Positions 53,757 to 63,516 are shown, counted from the first letter of the stretch. The stretch: 64,000 nucleotides of DNA from Streptomyces sp. Go-475 (GCF_003330845.1 NZ_CP026121.1:6615501-6679500); one strand, 5' to 3'. Numbers and translations: made by a program. The notes: generated by a model from the sequence alone, not told the origin.

Positions 53757-54776
53757 CTACGACGGCCCCCTGCGGTCATCGCCCCCGGCAGCCAACACCG
53801 CCGACAACCACCGCAGTTGGCGGCGCACCTGTACCGCGTCGCCGCCCTCGTGGCCGTTGAACGGATAGGCGTGGATCTCCTTCTCCGGGTCCGCGCCGGT
53901 CAGTTCGGCGTAGCGGTTGAACGCCGCGTACGCTCCGCTCGGCGGGCAGACCGTGTCGCGCAGGCCGACGCCGAAGTGGGCCGGAGCCTGGGCGCGGCGG
54001 GCGAAGGAGACGCCCTCGACGTAGGACAGCGTGCGGTGGGCGGCGTGCTCGGCGCCCCGGTGGACGGAGAGGTAGGCGGCGATCTCGCCGTACGGGCCCG
54101 CGTCGGTGAGGTCCAGCGCGCGGCGGATCCCGCACAGCAGCGGGGCCGTGACCAGCAGCGCCGCCAGATCGGGAACGAGCCCCGCGACCGCCAGGGCCAG
54201 CCCGCCGCCCTGGCTGTTGCCGACGGCCACGGTCCGGGCGGGATCGACGCCGGGCAGTGCCCGCACCGCCGCGATCGCGCGCACCGCGTCCGTGATCAGG
54301 CGTCGGTAGTGGTAGTCCTCGGGGGCGAGCAGTCCACGCACCGCCGGCCCCGGACCGCCGGGCGCGGTGCCGTGCGGGTCGGGCGTGTCTCCGCCGCAGC
54401 CGTACTGGTCGCCCTGGCCGCGGTTGTCCATGAGCAGATGCGCGTACCCGGCGTTCACCCAGGTCAGGCGCTCGTGCGGGAGGCCCCGGCCGCGCCCGTA
54501 CCCGGCGAACTCGACGACGGCGGGCAGGAGTTCACCACCGGCCCCGGCCGGTTTGCTGAACCAGGCGCGCACCGGGTCGCCCGCGAAGCCCCGGAACGTC
54601 ACGTCCCAGGTCCGCGTCAGCCGCAGGCCCGTCTCCACCGGCCGCACCGCCACCAGCGGGTCCGCCTGCCGGGCCTCCTTGAGCGTGCTCAGCCAGAAGG
54701 CGTCGAAGTCGGCGGGCTCCCCGACGTCCGGGCGATGGCGCTCCAGTTCCGTCAGCGGCAGGTCGAACGCGGGCAC
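53757..54776 (-). CDS. Acetyl xylan esterase family protein (CE7/AXE1)
   Basis: 339 aa, the usual length for CE7 esterases (cephalosporin-C deacetylase/acetyl xylan esterase). The alpha/beta-hydrolase nucleophile is in GNSQGG; RDTVCPPS supplies the Asp and NGHEGGD the His. The family RGQGD motif appears as DNRGQGDQYG. No signal peptide is seen, so it probably deacetylates imported xylo-oligosaccharides in the cytoplasm. It is divergent from the importer operon, and the two genes share a 231-bp control region. Confidence 0.88.
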   Translation of the reverse strand: MPAFDLPLTELERHRPDVGEPADFDAFWLSTLKEARQADPLVAVRPVETGLRLTRTWDVTFRGFAGDPVRAWFSKPAGAGGELLPAVVEFAGYGRGRGLPHERLTWVNAGYAHLLMDNRGQGDQYGCGGDTPDPHGTAPGGPGPAVRGLLAPEDYHYRRLITDAVRAIAAVRALPGVDPARTVAVGNSQGGGLALAVAGLVPDLAALLVTAPLLCGIRRALDLTDAGPYGEIAAYLSVHRGAEHAAHRTLSYVEGVSFARRAQAPAHFGVGLRDTVCPPSGAYAAFNRYAELTGADPEKEIHAYPFNGHEGGDAVQVRRQLRWLSAVLAAGGDDRRGPS

Positions 54777-54909
54777 GGCGGCACCTCGCAGGAGTCGGTG
54801 GTCATCCAGAAACTTGCGACGAGAGACGGGGGTGGGTCCCAGGGGTCTACCCAGGTTCGACGGGTTTCCAACGCGGCACAGGAGCCCCGGCGGACTCCCG
54901 CAGTACCCA

Positions 54910-54973
54910 TTGACAGCGCTTTCCCCTGCCCTTAAGTTGCCGCGAAGTTACCGGTAAGCGCTCGAAAGTTTCG
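54910..54973 (+). promoter_or_regulatory. Strong sigma-70 promoter with downstream LacI-type operator for the hemicellulose operon
   Basis: TTGACA (54910-54915), a 17-bp spacer and TAAGTT (54933-54938) form a near-consensus HrdB promoter. Just downstream lie the palindrome TTACCGGTAA (54948-54957) and CGAAAGTTTCG (54963-54973), a perfect odd palindrome of the type bound by LacI-family repressors of xylan and beta-xyloside genes. The arrangement suggests strong expression held off by a sugar-responsive repressor. Confidence 0.75.
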
Positions 54974-55007
54974 GTTCCGCGTCCCATGCCCACGGGAGGC
55001 CCGAGCA

Positions 55008-56003
55008 ATGAGCACGTCCACCACGCCGGCCCCGCCGGGCACCGAGGACCCGCCTCCGGCCCGGGCCGCACCCCGACGACGCGGGAACCGGACGCCCGCC
55101 CGGACCGGCTGGCGGCGGGCGCTGCGCCGCGACTGGCAGCTGTACTCGCTGGCGATCCTGCCGCTGCTGTTCTTCCTGGTCTTCCGCTACCTGCCGATGC
55201 TCGGCAACGTGATCGCCTTCCGGCGCTTCGAGCCGGGCGGGTCGATCTTCGGCGAGGAGTGGGTGGGCCTGCGCTATGTGCAGATGTTCCTCAGCGACCC
55301 CACCTTCTGGCAGGTCTTCCGCAACACCCTGTGGATCGGCGGGCTCACGCTGCTGTTCTGCTTCCCGGTGCCGATCGTGCTGGCGCTGCTGCTGAACGAG
55401 GTCCGCCGGCGCTCCCTGAAGCGGTTCGTGCAGTCCGTGTCGTACCTCCCGCACTTCCTGTCGATCGTGATCGTCGCGGGCATCACGATGCAGATGCTGG
55501 CCAGTGACGGCCCGGTCAACCACGTCCTCGGCTGGTTCGGGCACGAACCGATCCGCTTCATCCAGGAACCCGAGTGGTTCCGCACGATCTACGTCGGCTC
55601 GGAGATCTGGCAGACCGCCGGCTGGGGCACGATCCTCTACCTCGCCGCGCTCACCACCATCGACGAGGACCTGTACGAGGCCGCGCGCATCGACGGGGCC
55701 AACCGCTGGCAGCAGATCTGGCACGTCACCCTGCCCGGCATCCGGCCCACCATGGTCACGCTGCTGATCCTCAACATCGGCACGTTCATGGCGGTCGGCT
55801 TCGAGAAGGTCCTGCTGCTGTACAACCCGCTGACGTATCCCACCGCCGACGTCATATCGACCTACGTCTACCGGGCCGGTGTCGAGTCCAACAGCTTCAG
55901 CTACGCCGCCGCCATCGGGCTGTTCGAGGCGATCATCGGCCTGGTCCTGATCACGTCCGCGAACCAGCTCTCGCGCCGCACAGTGGGGACGAGCCTGTGG
56001 TGA
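55008..56003 (+). CDS. Sugar ABC permease, LplB family
   Basis: 331 aa. After a cytoplasmic Pro/Arg-rich N-terminus of about 40 residues there are six membrane helices. The EAA loop is DEDLYEAARIDGANRWQQIWHVTLPGI. LplB/LplC-type permeases import larger plant oligosaccharides. No ATPase gene is present in the operon, so the shared ATPase MsiK is the expected partner. Its TGA overlaps the next GTG. Confidence 0.88.
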   Translation: MSTSTTPAPPGTEDPPPARAAPRRRGNRTPARTGWRRALRRDWQLYSLAILPLLFFLVFRYLPMLGNVIAFRRFEPGGSIFGEEWVGLRYVQMFLSDPTFWQVFRNTLWIGGLTLLFCFPVPIVLALLLNEVRRRSLKRFVQSVSYLPHFLSIVIVAGITMQMLASDGPVNHVLGWFGHEPIRFIQEPEWFRTIYVGSEIWQTAGWGTILYLAALTTIDEDLYEAARIDGANRWQQIWHVTLPGIRPTMVTLLILNIGTFMAVGFEKVLLLYNPLTYPTADVISTYVYRAGVESNSFSYAAAIGLFEAIIGLVLITSANQLSRRTVGTSLW

Positions 56004-56869
56004 AGCCGAGCCGCTCCTACCGGGTCTTCCAGGGCGTCAACGGGGTCGTCCTCACCCTGGTCGTGATCGTCACCCTGTACCCGTTCGCCAACATCATCGC
56101 CCGCTCGTTCAGTGCGGAGCGGCACATCCGGGCCGGTGAAGTGACGCTGTGGCCCAAGGGGTTCAACCTCACCACGTACGAGATCGTGTTCGAGGACTCG
56201 ATGTTCTGGCGCAACTACGGCAACACCGTGCTGTACACGGTCGTCGCGACCGTCGTGGCGATGGTCCTGACCACCTGTTACGCCTACGTCCTGTCCAAGA
56301 AGCACCTCAAGGGACGCGGCGTCCTGGTCGGCGTCGCCGTGTTCACCATGTTCTTCACCGGGGGCCTGATCCCCAACTACGTCCTCGTCACCAGCCTCGG
56401 TCTGAAGAACAGCGTCTGGGCCATCGCGCTCCCCAACGCCATCAGCGTGTTCAACCTGCTGGTGATGAAGGCGTTCTTCGAGAACCTGCCGACGGAACTG
56501 GAGGAGGCCGCGCAGATCGACGGCCTGAGCACGTACGGCGTTCTGCTGCGGATCGTGCTGCCCCTGTCGAAGGCGGTCGTCGCGACGATGGTGCTGTTCT
56601 ACTCGGTGTCCTTCTGGAACTCCTGGTTCAGCGCCTTCCTGTACATGGACAAATCCGAGCTGATGCCGGTCACCGTCTATCTGCGCAACCTCATCTCCGG
56701 CGCCACGACGGGCGGCAACGCCGGTGCCGCCGACGCGCAGCTCAGCCAGGTGGGGGCGAACATCCAGGCGGTCACGATCGTGCTGACCTCGCTGCCCATC
56801 CTCTGTGTCTATCCGTTCGTCCAGCGCTACTTCGTCTCGGGCGTGATGCTCGGCGCGGTCAAGGGCTAA
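56000..56869 (+). CDS. Sugar ABC permease, LplC/YtcP family
   Basis: 289 aa from the GTG at 56000 (the GTG at 55997 is equally possible). Six helices, with the EAA loop PTELEEAAQIDGLSTYGVLLRIVLPLSK. The long ATTGGNAGAADAQLSQVGAN segment before the last helices is typical of the LplC/YtcP group. It pairs with the preceding permease. Confidence 0.88.
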   Translation: MKPSRSYRVFQGVNGVVLTLVVIVTLYPFANIIARSFSAERHIRAGEVTLWPKGFNLTTYEIVFEDSMFWRNYGNTVLYTVVATVVAMVLTTCYAYVLSKKHLKGRGVLVGVAVFTMFFTGGLIPNYVLVTSLGLKNSVWAIALPNAISVFNLLVMKAFFENLPTELEEAAQIDGLSTYGVLLRIVLPLSKAVVATMVLFYSVSFWNSWFSAFLYMDKSELMPVTVYLRNLISGATTGGNAGAADAQLSQVGANIQAVTIVLTSLPILCVYPFVQRYFVSGVMLGAVKG

Positions 56870-56882
56870 CAAAGGAGTGCCC

Positions 56883-58547
56883 GTGTCATCCCTGAACAAC
56901 GCAGGACAGCTGTCGCGGCGTCAGATCCTGTCCGCCGCCGGTTTCATCGGCCTGGCCACCCTCACCGGCTGCGGCAGCGGCGACGGCGGCGGGGACTCCA
57001 AGGACCTGTCGAAGAAGAGGGACGGCGCGATGAAGGAGTACCGCGTCGGCCAGCAGTTCAAGGCGGCCAAGCCGCTGTCCTTCTCGGTCCTGCACAACAA
57101 CAACCCCGTCTACCCGATGAAGAACGACTGGCTGTTCTGGAAGGAGCTCTCCCGGCGCACCGGCGTCACCCTCGAACCCGTCGCCGTCCCCCTGGTCGAC
57201 TACGAGAAGAAGCGCAGCGTCCTGATCGGCTCGGGTGACGCCCCGTTCCTGATCCCCAAGACGTACCACCCCTCGGAGGTCGCGTTCGTGTCGTCGGGCG
57301 CGATCCTCCCGGTCAGCGACTACGTGCACCTGATGCCCAACTTCCGGGACAAGGTGAGGCGCTGGAAGCTGGAGCCGGAGATCGATTCCATCCGGCAGTC
57401 CGACGGCAAGTTCTATCTGCTGCCCGGCCTGCACGAGAAGGCCAGATCCGGCTACTCGCTGGCGCTGCGCACGGACGTCCTCGACCGGCTCGGGCTGAAC
57501 CCGCCCACCACCTGGGACGAGGTGTACGAGGTCTTCAGGGCGATCAGGGAGGAGTACCCGGACCGCTACCCGTTCTCCGACCGCTGGAGCAAGAACACGC
57601 CCTACCCCGCCGCCGCCCTCTTCAGCTACCTGGGCCAGGCGTACGGGGTCCGGGCCGGATGGACGCACAACCCCATCGACTGGGACGCGAACGCCGGAAG
57701 GTTCGTCTTCACCGGAGCCACGGACGCCTACCGGCAGATGATCGAGTTCGTGCGGAAACTGGTCGCCGAGAAACTGGTGGACCCGGAGAGCTTCACCCAG
57801 ACCGACGACGAGGCCGCGCAGAAGCTGCTGGGCGAGAAGTCGTTCGCGATCAGCGCCAACCCGCAGGTACTGGTGCAGGAATACCGGTACAACCTGGAGA
57901 AGCAGGTCGAGGGAGCGAAGATCGAGATGATCCCCGTGCCGCTCGGGCCGGCGGGCCCAATCGTGCTGGGCGGCGTCCGGCTGGAGAACGGCGTGATGAT
58001 CTCCAGCAAGGCCCTGAAGAGCGACAACTTCGTCGCCATGATGCAGTTCGTGGACTGGCTCTGGTACTCGGACGAGGGCCAGCGACTGGCCCGCTGGGGC
58101 GTCGAGGGCGTCACCTACACCCGCTCCGGAAGCCGGTACACGCCGAAGCCCGGCATCAGCCTCATGGGCTCCGACCCGGACGCGCCGAAGGACATGCAGA
58201 AGGACTTCGGCTTCTACAACGGCGTCTTCGCCTACGGCGGCAGCTGGGAGCTGGTCTCCTCCATGTTCAGCCCCGACGAGAAGAGGTTCCAGGACGCGAT
58301 GTCCCGGCGCCAACAGACGCCCATCGCCCCGGCCCACCCCTTGCAGTCCTTCGAGCAGGAGCAGGCGACCCTCTGGGAGACCCCGCTGAAGGACACCGTC
58401 ATCCAGAACACCCTCCGGTTCGTCCTCGGCAAGCGCCCGCTGTCCGAGTGGGACGCCTACGTCTCCGAGCTGAAGTCGAAGAACATGCAGCAGTTCGTCG
58501 ACCTGCACAACAAGGCGTACGAGCGGTTCAAGAAGGAGAACGGGTGA
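56883..58547 (+). CDS. Sugar ABC substrate-binding lipoprotein (YtcQ/LipO-like), Tat-type signal
   Basis: 554 aa from the GTG at 56883, with AAAGGAG 5 nt upstream; the GTG at 56877 overlaps that site. The signal SRRQILSAAGFIGLATLTGC has a twin-arginine motif and a lipobox. The large family-1 binding fold (FWKELSRRTGVTLEPVAVP, IPVPLGPAGP) is typical of proteins that bind pectin- or hemicellulose-derived oligosaccharides. It supplies the LplB/LplC permeases and is coupled to the next gene by GTGA. Confidence 0.88.
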   Translation: MSSLNNAGQLSRRQILSAAGFIGLATLTGCGSGDGGGDSKDLSKKRDGAMKEYRVGQQFKAAKPLSFSVLHNNNPVYPMKNDWLFWKELSRRTGVTLEPVAVPLVDYEKKRSVLIGSGDAPFLIPKTYHPSEVAFVSSGAILPVSDYVHLMPNFRDKVRRWKLEPEIDSIRQSDGKFYLLPGLHEKARSGYSLALRTDVLDRLGLNPPTTWDEVYEVFRAIREEYPDRYPFSDRWSKNTPYPAAALFSYLGQAYGVRAGWTHNPIDWDANAGRFVFTGATDAYRQMIEFVRKLVAEKLVDPESFTQTDDEAAQKLLGEKSFAISANPQVLVQEYRYNLEKQVEGAKIEMIPVPLGPAGPIVLGGVRLENGVMISSKALKSDNFVAMMQFVDWLWYSDEGQRLARWGVEGVTYTRSGSRYTPKPGISLMGSDPDAPKDMQKDFGFYNGVFAYGGSWELVSSMFSPDEKRFQDAMSRRQQTPIAPAHPLQSFEQEQATLWETPLKDTVIQNTLRFVLGKRPLSEWDAYVSELKSKNMQQFVDLHNKAYERFKKENG

Positions 58548-58846
58548 TCCGCGTCCCCGGCTCGCCGAGCGGCCGGCTCACCGACGCCCTGCGCCACCGC
58601 GCCGGCACCGGCCGCCTCGGCCTCGCCCCGCGCAGCGACCACCAGGACCCGGAACTGCTCGACGCCCCGCGCGAGGCCGCCGAGCCCCCGCACAGCCACC
58701 GGCCGCCGACCGCCGAGGACGGCCGCGCCGCGCCCTTCACCCTGAGCCGCCACCGTGTCCCGCTCGTCGAGCCCACCCCGGTCGGCGACGAGCCCCCGCC
58801 CCGGTGGGACGAACGGCACCCGCTCGGCCGGGAGGCGGCGGCATGA
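58544..58846 (+). CDS. Small Pro/Arg-rich protein of unknown function in the hemicellulose operon
   Basis: 100 aa. GTG start overlaps the previous stop and the 3' end overlaps the next ATG, so it is embedded in the operon and probably translated. The sequence is rich in Pro, Arg and His with little predicted structure; RHRVPLVEPTPVGDEPPPRWDERH is the most distinctive part. No domain, signal or membrane helix is seen. It may be a decayed enzyme fragment kept as a coupling ORF or a small accessory protein. Confidence 0.55.
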   Translation: MIRVPGSPSGRLTDALRHRAGTGRLGLAPRSDHQDPELLDAPREAAEPPHSHRPPTAEDGRAAPFTLSRHRVPLVEPTPVGDEPPPRWDERHPLGREAAA

Positions 58847-59526
58847 GCACCGTACGCACCTCCGACTTCGGCACCGGGACCCTCTCCCGCGCCTCCGCCC
58901 TGATCCACACCGTCCTCACCGTCGAGGCGCTGCTGCTCCTGGCCGCCTCCCCGGGCCTGGCCGGACTGCTCCTGCTCGGCCCCGACCCGGCCAACCTCCC
59001 CCTCGCGGCGCTGTGCCTGCTGCCCCTCGGACCGGCCCTGTCCGCCGCGCTCTACGCCCTCCACCACCGCAGCCGCGACCTCACCGAACTGCGCCCGGCC
59101 CGCGCCTACCTGCGCGGCTGGCGGCTCAACGCCCTGCCGGTGCTGAAACTGTGGACCCCGCTGCTCGCCTGGCTGACGGTGATCGCCTTCACCCTCACCC
59201 ACTTCGCCGCCACCGGCCTGCCCGGCTGGTGGGCGGTCCTGCTCGCGGTGATCGGCGCCGGCTCCCTCCTCTGGGGCGCGCACGCCCTCGTCCTCACCTC
59301 GCTCTTCGCGTTCCGCGCCCGGGACACCGCCCGCCTCGCCGGGTACTTCCTGCTCCGGCACGGCCGCGCCACCCTCGCCGCCGCCTCCCTGCTCGTCCTG
59401 ACGGCCGCGCTGACCGCCCTGCTGACGGAGGCCGCGCCCGCCCTGCTGGCCGCCCCGCTGCTGCTGTCCCTGCTGCACGGCAGCCGCTCGTTGATCACCG
59501 AGACCCGGGCGGAGTTCACCGCATGA
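58843..59526 (+). CDS. DUF624 (YesL-like) membrane protein
   Basis: 227 aa from the ATG at 58843 (ATGA overlap). About five hydrophobic helices, with the family-like positions PALSAALYALHHRSRD and AHALVLTSLFAF. YesL-type proteins are often encoded beside LplB/LplC oligosaccharide importers; their function is unknown, perhaps transporter assembly. It is coupled to the GH42 gene by another ATGA. Confidence 0.72.
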   Translation: MSTVRTSDFGTGTLSRASALIHTVLTVEALLLLAASPGLAGLLLLGPDPANLPLAALCLLPLGPALSAALYALHHRSRDLTELRPARAYLRGWRLNALPVLKLWTPLLAWLTVIAFTLTHFAATGLPGWWAVLLAVIGAGSLLWGAHALVLTSLFAFRARDTARLAGYFLLRHGRATLAAASLLVLTAALTALLTEAAPALLAAPLLLSLLHGSRSLITETRAEFTA

Positions 59527-61529
59527 GCGCGCCCCGCACCCCGAAGATCCCGTACGGCGGCGACTACAACCCCGAGCAGTGGCCGGAGGAGGTCTGGGAC
59601 GAGGACCACCGTTTGTTCACCCGGGCCGGCGTCGACACCCTCACCGTCGGCGTCTTCAGCTGGTCCCTCACCCAACCCGCCCCGGACACCTACGACTTCA
59701 CCGTGCTGGACCGCATCCTCGACCGGGCCTCAGCCGAGGGCCGGCAGGTCTGCCTGGCCACCGGCACCGCCGCCCTCCCGCCCTGGCTCGCCAAGCGCCA
59801 CCCCGAGGTCAACCGCACCGACTTCGAGGGCCGCCGCCACCGCTACGGCCAGCGCCACACCTTCTGCCCCAGCTCCCCGGCGTACCGCGAGCACGCCACC
59901 GCGCTCGCCGCCCGCCTCGCCGAACGGTACGCGCACCACCCCGCCCTGCTCGCCTGGCACGTCAACAACGAGTACGGCGGCGCCTGCTACTGCGACCTGT
60001 GCGCCGAGGCGTTCCGCGAGTGGCTCCGGTACCGGCACGGCACCCTCGACGCCCTCAACGACGCCTGGTGGACCACCTTCTGGTCGCACCGCTACACCGA
60101 CTGGGACCAGATCGAGCCGCCGAACGCCCTCACCGAGCACTGGCGCGGCCCGGACCACACCGCCTTCCAGGGCATCACCCTCGACTACCACCGGTTCACC
60201 ACCGACGCCCTCCTCGGCTGCTTCCTGGCCGAGAAGGAGGTGATCCGCGCCCACGACCCGGACACGCCCGTCACCACCAACTTCATGGGCACCTTTCGCC
60301 CCCTCGACTACCACCGCTGGGCGCCCCACCTCGACTTCGCCTCCTGGGACAACTACCCGCCCCTGGACGCCCCGCCGACCCGGCCCGCCCTCGCCCACGA
60401 CCTGATGCGCGGCCTGAAGGACGGCGCCCCCTTCTGGCTGATGGAGCAGACCCCCTCCACCACCGCGTGCCGGGACGTCAACCCGCTCCGGCGCCCCGGC
60501 GAACTCCGCCTCGCCACCTTCCAGGCGATCGCCCACGGCGCGGACGCCGCCCTCTACTTCCAGCTGCGCGCCTCACGCGGCGCCTGCGAGAAGTACCACG
60601 GGGCGGTCATCGGCCACGCGGGCCGCGACGACACCCGCGTCTTCCGCGAGGTCGCCGCACTGGGTCGGGAACTGGAAACCCTGGGGGACCGCACCCTGGG
60701 CGCCCGCACCCCGGCCCGCACCGCCCTGCTCTTCGACTGGGACAGCTGGTGGGCCCTGGAGATCTCCGACGGCCCGTCCCGGCTGGTCAAGTACCCGGAC
60801 GTGGTCCACGCCTACTACCGGGCGGCACGCGCGGCCGGCGCCGACGTGGACGTCGTCCCGCAGACCGCCGGCCTCACCCCCTACGACGTGGTCCTCGCCC
60901 CCGCCCTCCACATGGTCAAGGGCGACCTCGCCGCGCGCCTCGAAGCCGTGGCCGCACGCGGCGGCACGGTCCTGACCACCTTCCTCTCCGGCCGCGTCGA
61001 CGAGCACGACCGGGCCTTCCTCACCGACGTCCCCGGCCCGCTCGCCCCGCTCATGGGCATCCGCGTGGACGAATGGGACGCCCGCCCGACGGAGTTCGCC
61101 CAGCCCGTCCCCGAACTGTCGGCCGAGGCCCGGCTCGTCTTCGAGATCGTGCTGCCGCGCGGCGCCGAACCGGTCGCCACGTACGGCACCGACTTCTACG
61201 CCGGCACCCCGGCCGTGACCCGCCACCCGTTCGGCGCCGGCGAGGCCTGGTACGTCGCCACGGCCCTCGACCAGCCGGGCGTCGACCAGGTCGTACGCCG
61301 CATCCTGACCCGCCACGACCTGCTCGGCCCCTACGCCGGCCACCCGGCGGTGGAGACGGCGACCCGGATCGCCCCCGACGGCACCCCCCTGCTCTTCCTC
61401 CTCAACCACGCCCCCGAACCCGCCCGCCTGACCGCCCACGCCACCGCCACCGACCTGCTCACCGGCAAGCGGGTGGAGCTGGGCGAACCCCTGGTCGTCG
61501 ACCCCCTGGGCGTGGCGATCCTTCAGTAG
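59523..61529 (+). CDS. GH42 beta-galactosidase-family glycoside hydrolase
   Basis: 668 aa, full family length with no signal peptide, so it is cytoplasmic. The N-terminal TIM barrel begins IPYGGDYNPEQWPEEVW. The acid/base Glu is in WHVNNEYGG and the nucleophile Glu in LMEQTPS. The metal-site cysteines typical of GH42 appear in TFCPSS and GACYCDLC. A trimerisation domain and a small beta C-terminal domain follow. It cleaves beta-galactosides, or alpha-L-arabinopyranosides in some members, from imported oligosaccharides. It ends 7 bp inside the convergent GH67 gene. Confidence 0.92.
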   Translation: MSAPRTPKIPYGGDYNPEQWPEEVWDEDHRLFTRAGVDTLTVGVFSWSLTQPAPDTYDFTVLDRILDRASAEGRQVCLATGTAALPPWLAKRHPEVNRTDFEGRRHRYGQRHTFCPSSPAYREHATALAARLAERYAHHPALLAWHVNNEYGGACYCDLCAEAFREWLRYRHGTLDALNDAWWTTFWSHRYTDWDQIEPPNALTEHWRGPDHTAFQGITLDYHRFTTDALLGCFLAEKEVIRAHDPDTPVTTNFMGTFRPLDYHRWAPHLDFASWDNYPPLDAPPTRPALAHDLMRGLKDGAPFWLMEQTPSTTACRDVNPLRRPGELRLATFQAIAHGADAALYFQLRASRGACEKYHGAVIGHAGRDDTRVFREVAALGRELETLGDRTLGARTPARTALLFDWDSWWALEISDGPSRLVKYPDVVHAYYRAARAAGADVDVVPQTAGLTPYDVVLAPALHMVKGDLAARLEAVAARGGTVLTTFLSGRVDEHDRAFLTDVPGPLAPLMGIRVDEWDARPTEFAQPVPELSAEARLVFEIVLPRGAEPVATYGTDFYAGTPAVTRHPFGAGEAWYVATALDQPGVDQVVRRILTRHDLLGPYAGHPAVETATRIAPDGTPLLFLLNHAPEPARLTAHATATDLLTGKRVELGEPLVVDPLGVAILQ

Positions 61530-63496
61530 ACGCGCCGACCGTGTGCGTCCGGCACACCCGACTTCCGGAAGAAGTAGCTGTTGACCTGATCGCGCCACTC
61601 GCGGGCGCAGCGGAGCTGCTCCTCGAACAGCTCCGCCACCCGCCTGTGACGCGCGGCGTCGACGAGGTCCACGAGCCCGGCCCACACCTCCCGGGCCGCC
61701 TCCACCTCCTCGACACCCTCGAAGTGCGTGTCGTAGATGTGCTGGATCACCGTCTTCCCGCTCTTCAGCATGTGCGAGTACGACACGTGGTGGAAGAACA
61801 GCAGCAGCTCGTCGGGGCAGCTGTCCGCGGACTCGTAGACCTCGGCCCAGGGCTTGCCGTACTGCCCGGCGTACCCGGTACCGGTCGCCACGCTGCGGTC
61901 GACACCGACCCCGTCCCGGTCGGCGAAGTGGTACGTCCCCCACGGGCTGTACTCGTACCCGTCCACGCTCGGCCCGTAGTGGTGCCCCGGCTGCACCATG
62001 AATCCCACGCCCAGGGGAGCGGTGTACTTCTCGTACGTCCGCCACGAGCCGTCCAGGACCGCGTGCAGCCCGGCCGCCGGTCCCGGCCCGAAGGTGAGCC
62101 GGATCCACTCGTCGAGGACGGCACCCGGATCGGCGTCCGGCCGCCAGGCGAGCCGCCCGAAGGCGTACAGGTTGGCCTGGGCGAGCGGATGCCCCGTCCA
62201 GAACGGGTCGTCACCGGCATTGGACACGGCGACCAGCCCGCCACGCGCCAACTCCCCGACGGACACGCCCTGTTCGAGCGGAAACCGCAGCACCTCACTC
62301 CACATCGGCCCCAGCCAGCACACATGCCGCTGCTGCCCGGTGTACTCCTGGGTGGCCTGCAGCTCCACCGCGAGCCGGGTGCGCGGCATCGCGCCGATCA
62401 GCGGCGAGACGGGCTCCCGCACCTGGAAGTCCATCGGCCCGTGCTTCACCTGGAGCACCGCGTTCGGGGCGAACTCCCCGTCCAGCGGCACGAAATGGTC
62501 GTACGCGGCGCGCGCCCGGTCGGTCGTGCGGTCGCGCCAGTCCTGTCGGTGGTCGTAGACGAACGCCCGCCAGTGCACGGTGCCGCCGAACGGCTCCAGC
62601 GCCGCCGCCAGCAGGTTGGCGCCGTCGGCGTGGCTGCGGCCGTACGCGAACGGCCCCGGCTGCCCCTCCGAGTCTGCCTTCACCACGTACCCGCCGAAGT
62701 CGGGGATCGCCTCGTACACCCGCCGCGTCGCCTCGGCCCACCAGGCGCGCACGGCCGCGTCCAGCGGATCGGCCGTGGGCAGCCCACCGAGCAGGAGCGG
62801 CGCGGCGAAGGAGACCGACAGGTGGGTGCGGATGCCGTACGGCCGCAACGCCCCGGCGATCGCGGCCACGTCACCGATCCGGTCGGTCAGCAGCCGCGCC
62901 TCGGTCGCGTGCACGTTGACGTTGTTCACGGAGAGCGCGTTGATCCCGCACGCCGCCAGCAGCCTGCCGTACGCCCGCACCCGCTCCAGGTCGCCACGCG
63001 CCCGGCCGTCCTCCCAGAACAGCGAGCCACCCGCGTACCCGCGCTCCACCTGCCCCATGACCGGGTGCACGGCCACGTTGTCCCAGTGGTCGAGCATGCG
63101 CAGGGCGAGCGCGGGGCGGTGGACCTCGCGGACCCGCTCACCGGAGAAGGCGTCCTCGCCGAGCCGCACCACGTGGAACAGCCCGTACAGCAGCCCGCGC
63201 CCACCGGAGGCGGTGACGGTCGTCGTGCCGCCCTCGCGGGCGAGGGAGAAGCCCTCGTCGCCGGGTCCGTCCGCACCGAGGCCGAGGACCAGGTCGTACG
63301 GGCCGTCGTCCGACGCGTCGCGCACCACCCGGCCGCCGAACCGCCGGCAGGCCTCGGCCACCTCCCCGTGCACCGTCTCCACCAGCGGCCCCGATCCTCG
63401 GACCAGCGTCCGCCGCCCGCCGACCGCCCCGAACGCGGCGGGCGGCAGCCAGGCCGGGTCGACACCCTCGGGCAGGACGGGCACGGGAAGCGGCAT
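61523..63496 (-). CDS. GH67 alpha-glucuronidase
   Basis: 657 aa, in family range, with no signal peptide, so it acts on imported aldouronic acids. It removes 4-O-methyl-glucuronic acid from the non-reducing end of xylo-oligosaccharides. The acid/base Glu lies in VVKADSEGQPGP, and the second catalytic region is AVLQVKHGPMDFQVREP. A TGGGGGTC stretch precedes the ATG. It starts 20 bp after the GH92 gene ends and shares its direction, so they form an operon. Together with the CE7 esterase and GH42 it marks the island as glucurono-arabinoxylan catabolism. Confidence 0.93.
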   Translation of the reverse strand: MPLPVPVLPEGVDPAWLPPAAFGAVGGRRTLVRGSGPLVETVHGEVAEACRRFGGRVVRDASDDGPYDLVLGLGADGPGDEGFSLAREGGTTTVTASGGRGLLYGLFHVVRLGEDAFSGERVREVHRPALALRMLDHWDNVAVHPVMGQVERGYAGGSLFWEDGRARGDLERVRAYGRLLAACGINALSVNNVNVHATEARLLTDRIGDVAAIAGALRPYGIRTHLSVSFAAPLLLGGLPTADPLDAAVRAWWAEATRRVYEAIPDFGGYVVKADSEGQPGPFAYGRSHADGANLLAAALEPFGGTVHWRAFVYDHRQDWRDRTTDRARAAYDHFVPLDGEFAPNAVLQVKHGPMDFQVREPVSPLIGAMPRTRLAVELQATQEYTGQQRHVCWLGPMWSEVLRFPLEQGVSVGELARGGLVAVSNAGDDPFWTGHPLAQANLYAFGRLAWRPDADPGAVLDEWIRLTFGPGPAAGLHAVLDGSWRTYEKYTAPLGVGFMVQPGHHYGPSVDGYEYSPWGTYHFADRDGVGVDRSVATGTGYAGQYGKPWAEVYESADSCPDELLLFFHHVSYSHMLKSGKTVIQHIYDTHFEGVEEVEAAREVWAGLVDLVDAARHRRVAELFEEQLRCAREWRDQVNSYFFRKSGVPDAHGRRVY

Positions 63497-63516
63497 GAGA
63501 CCCCCAACTCATGTGA

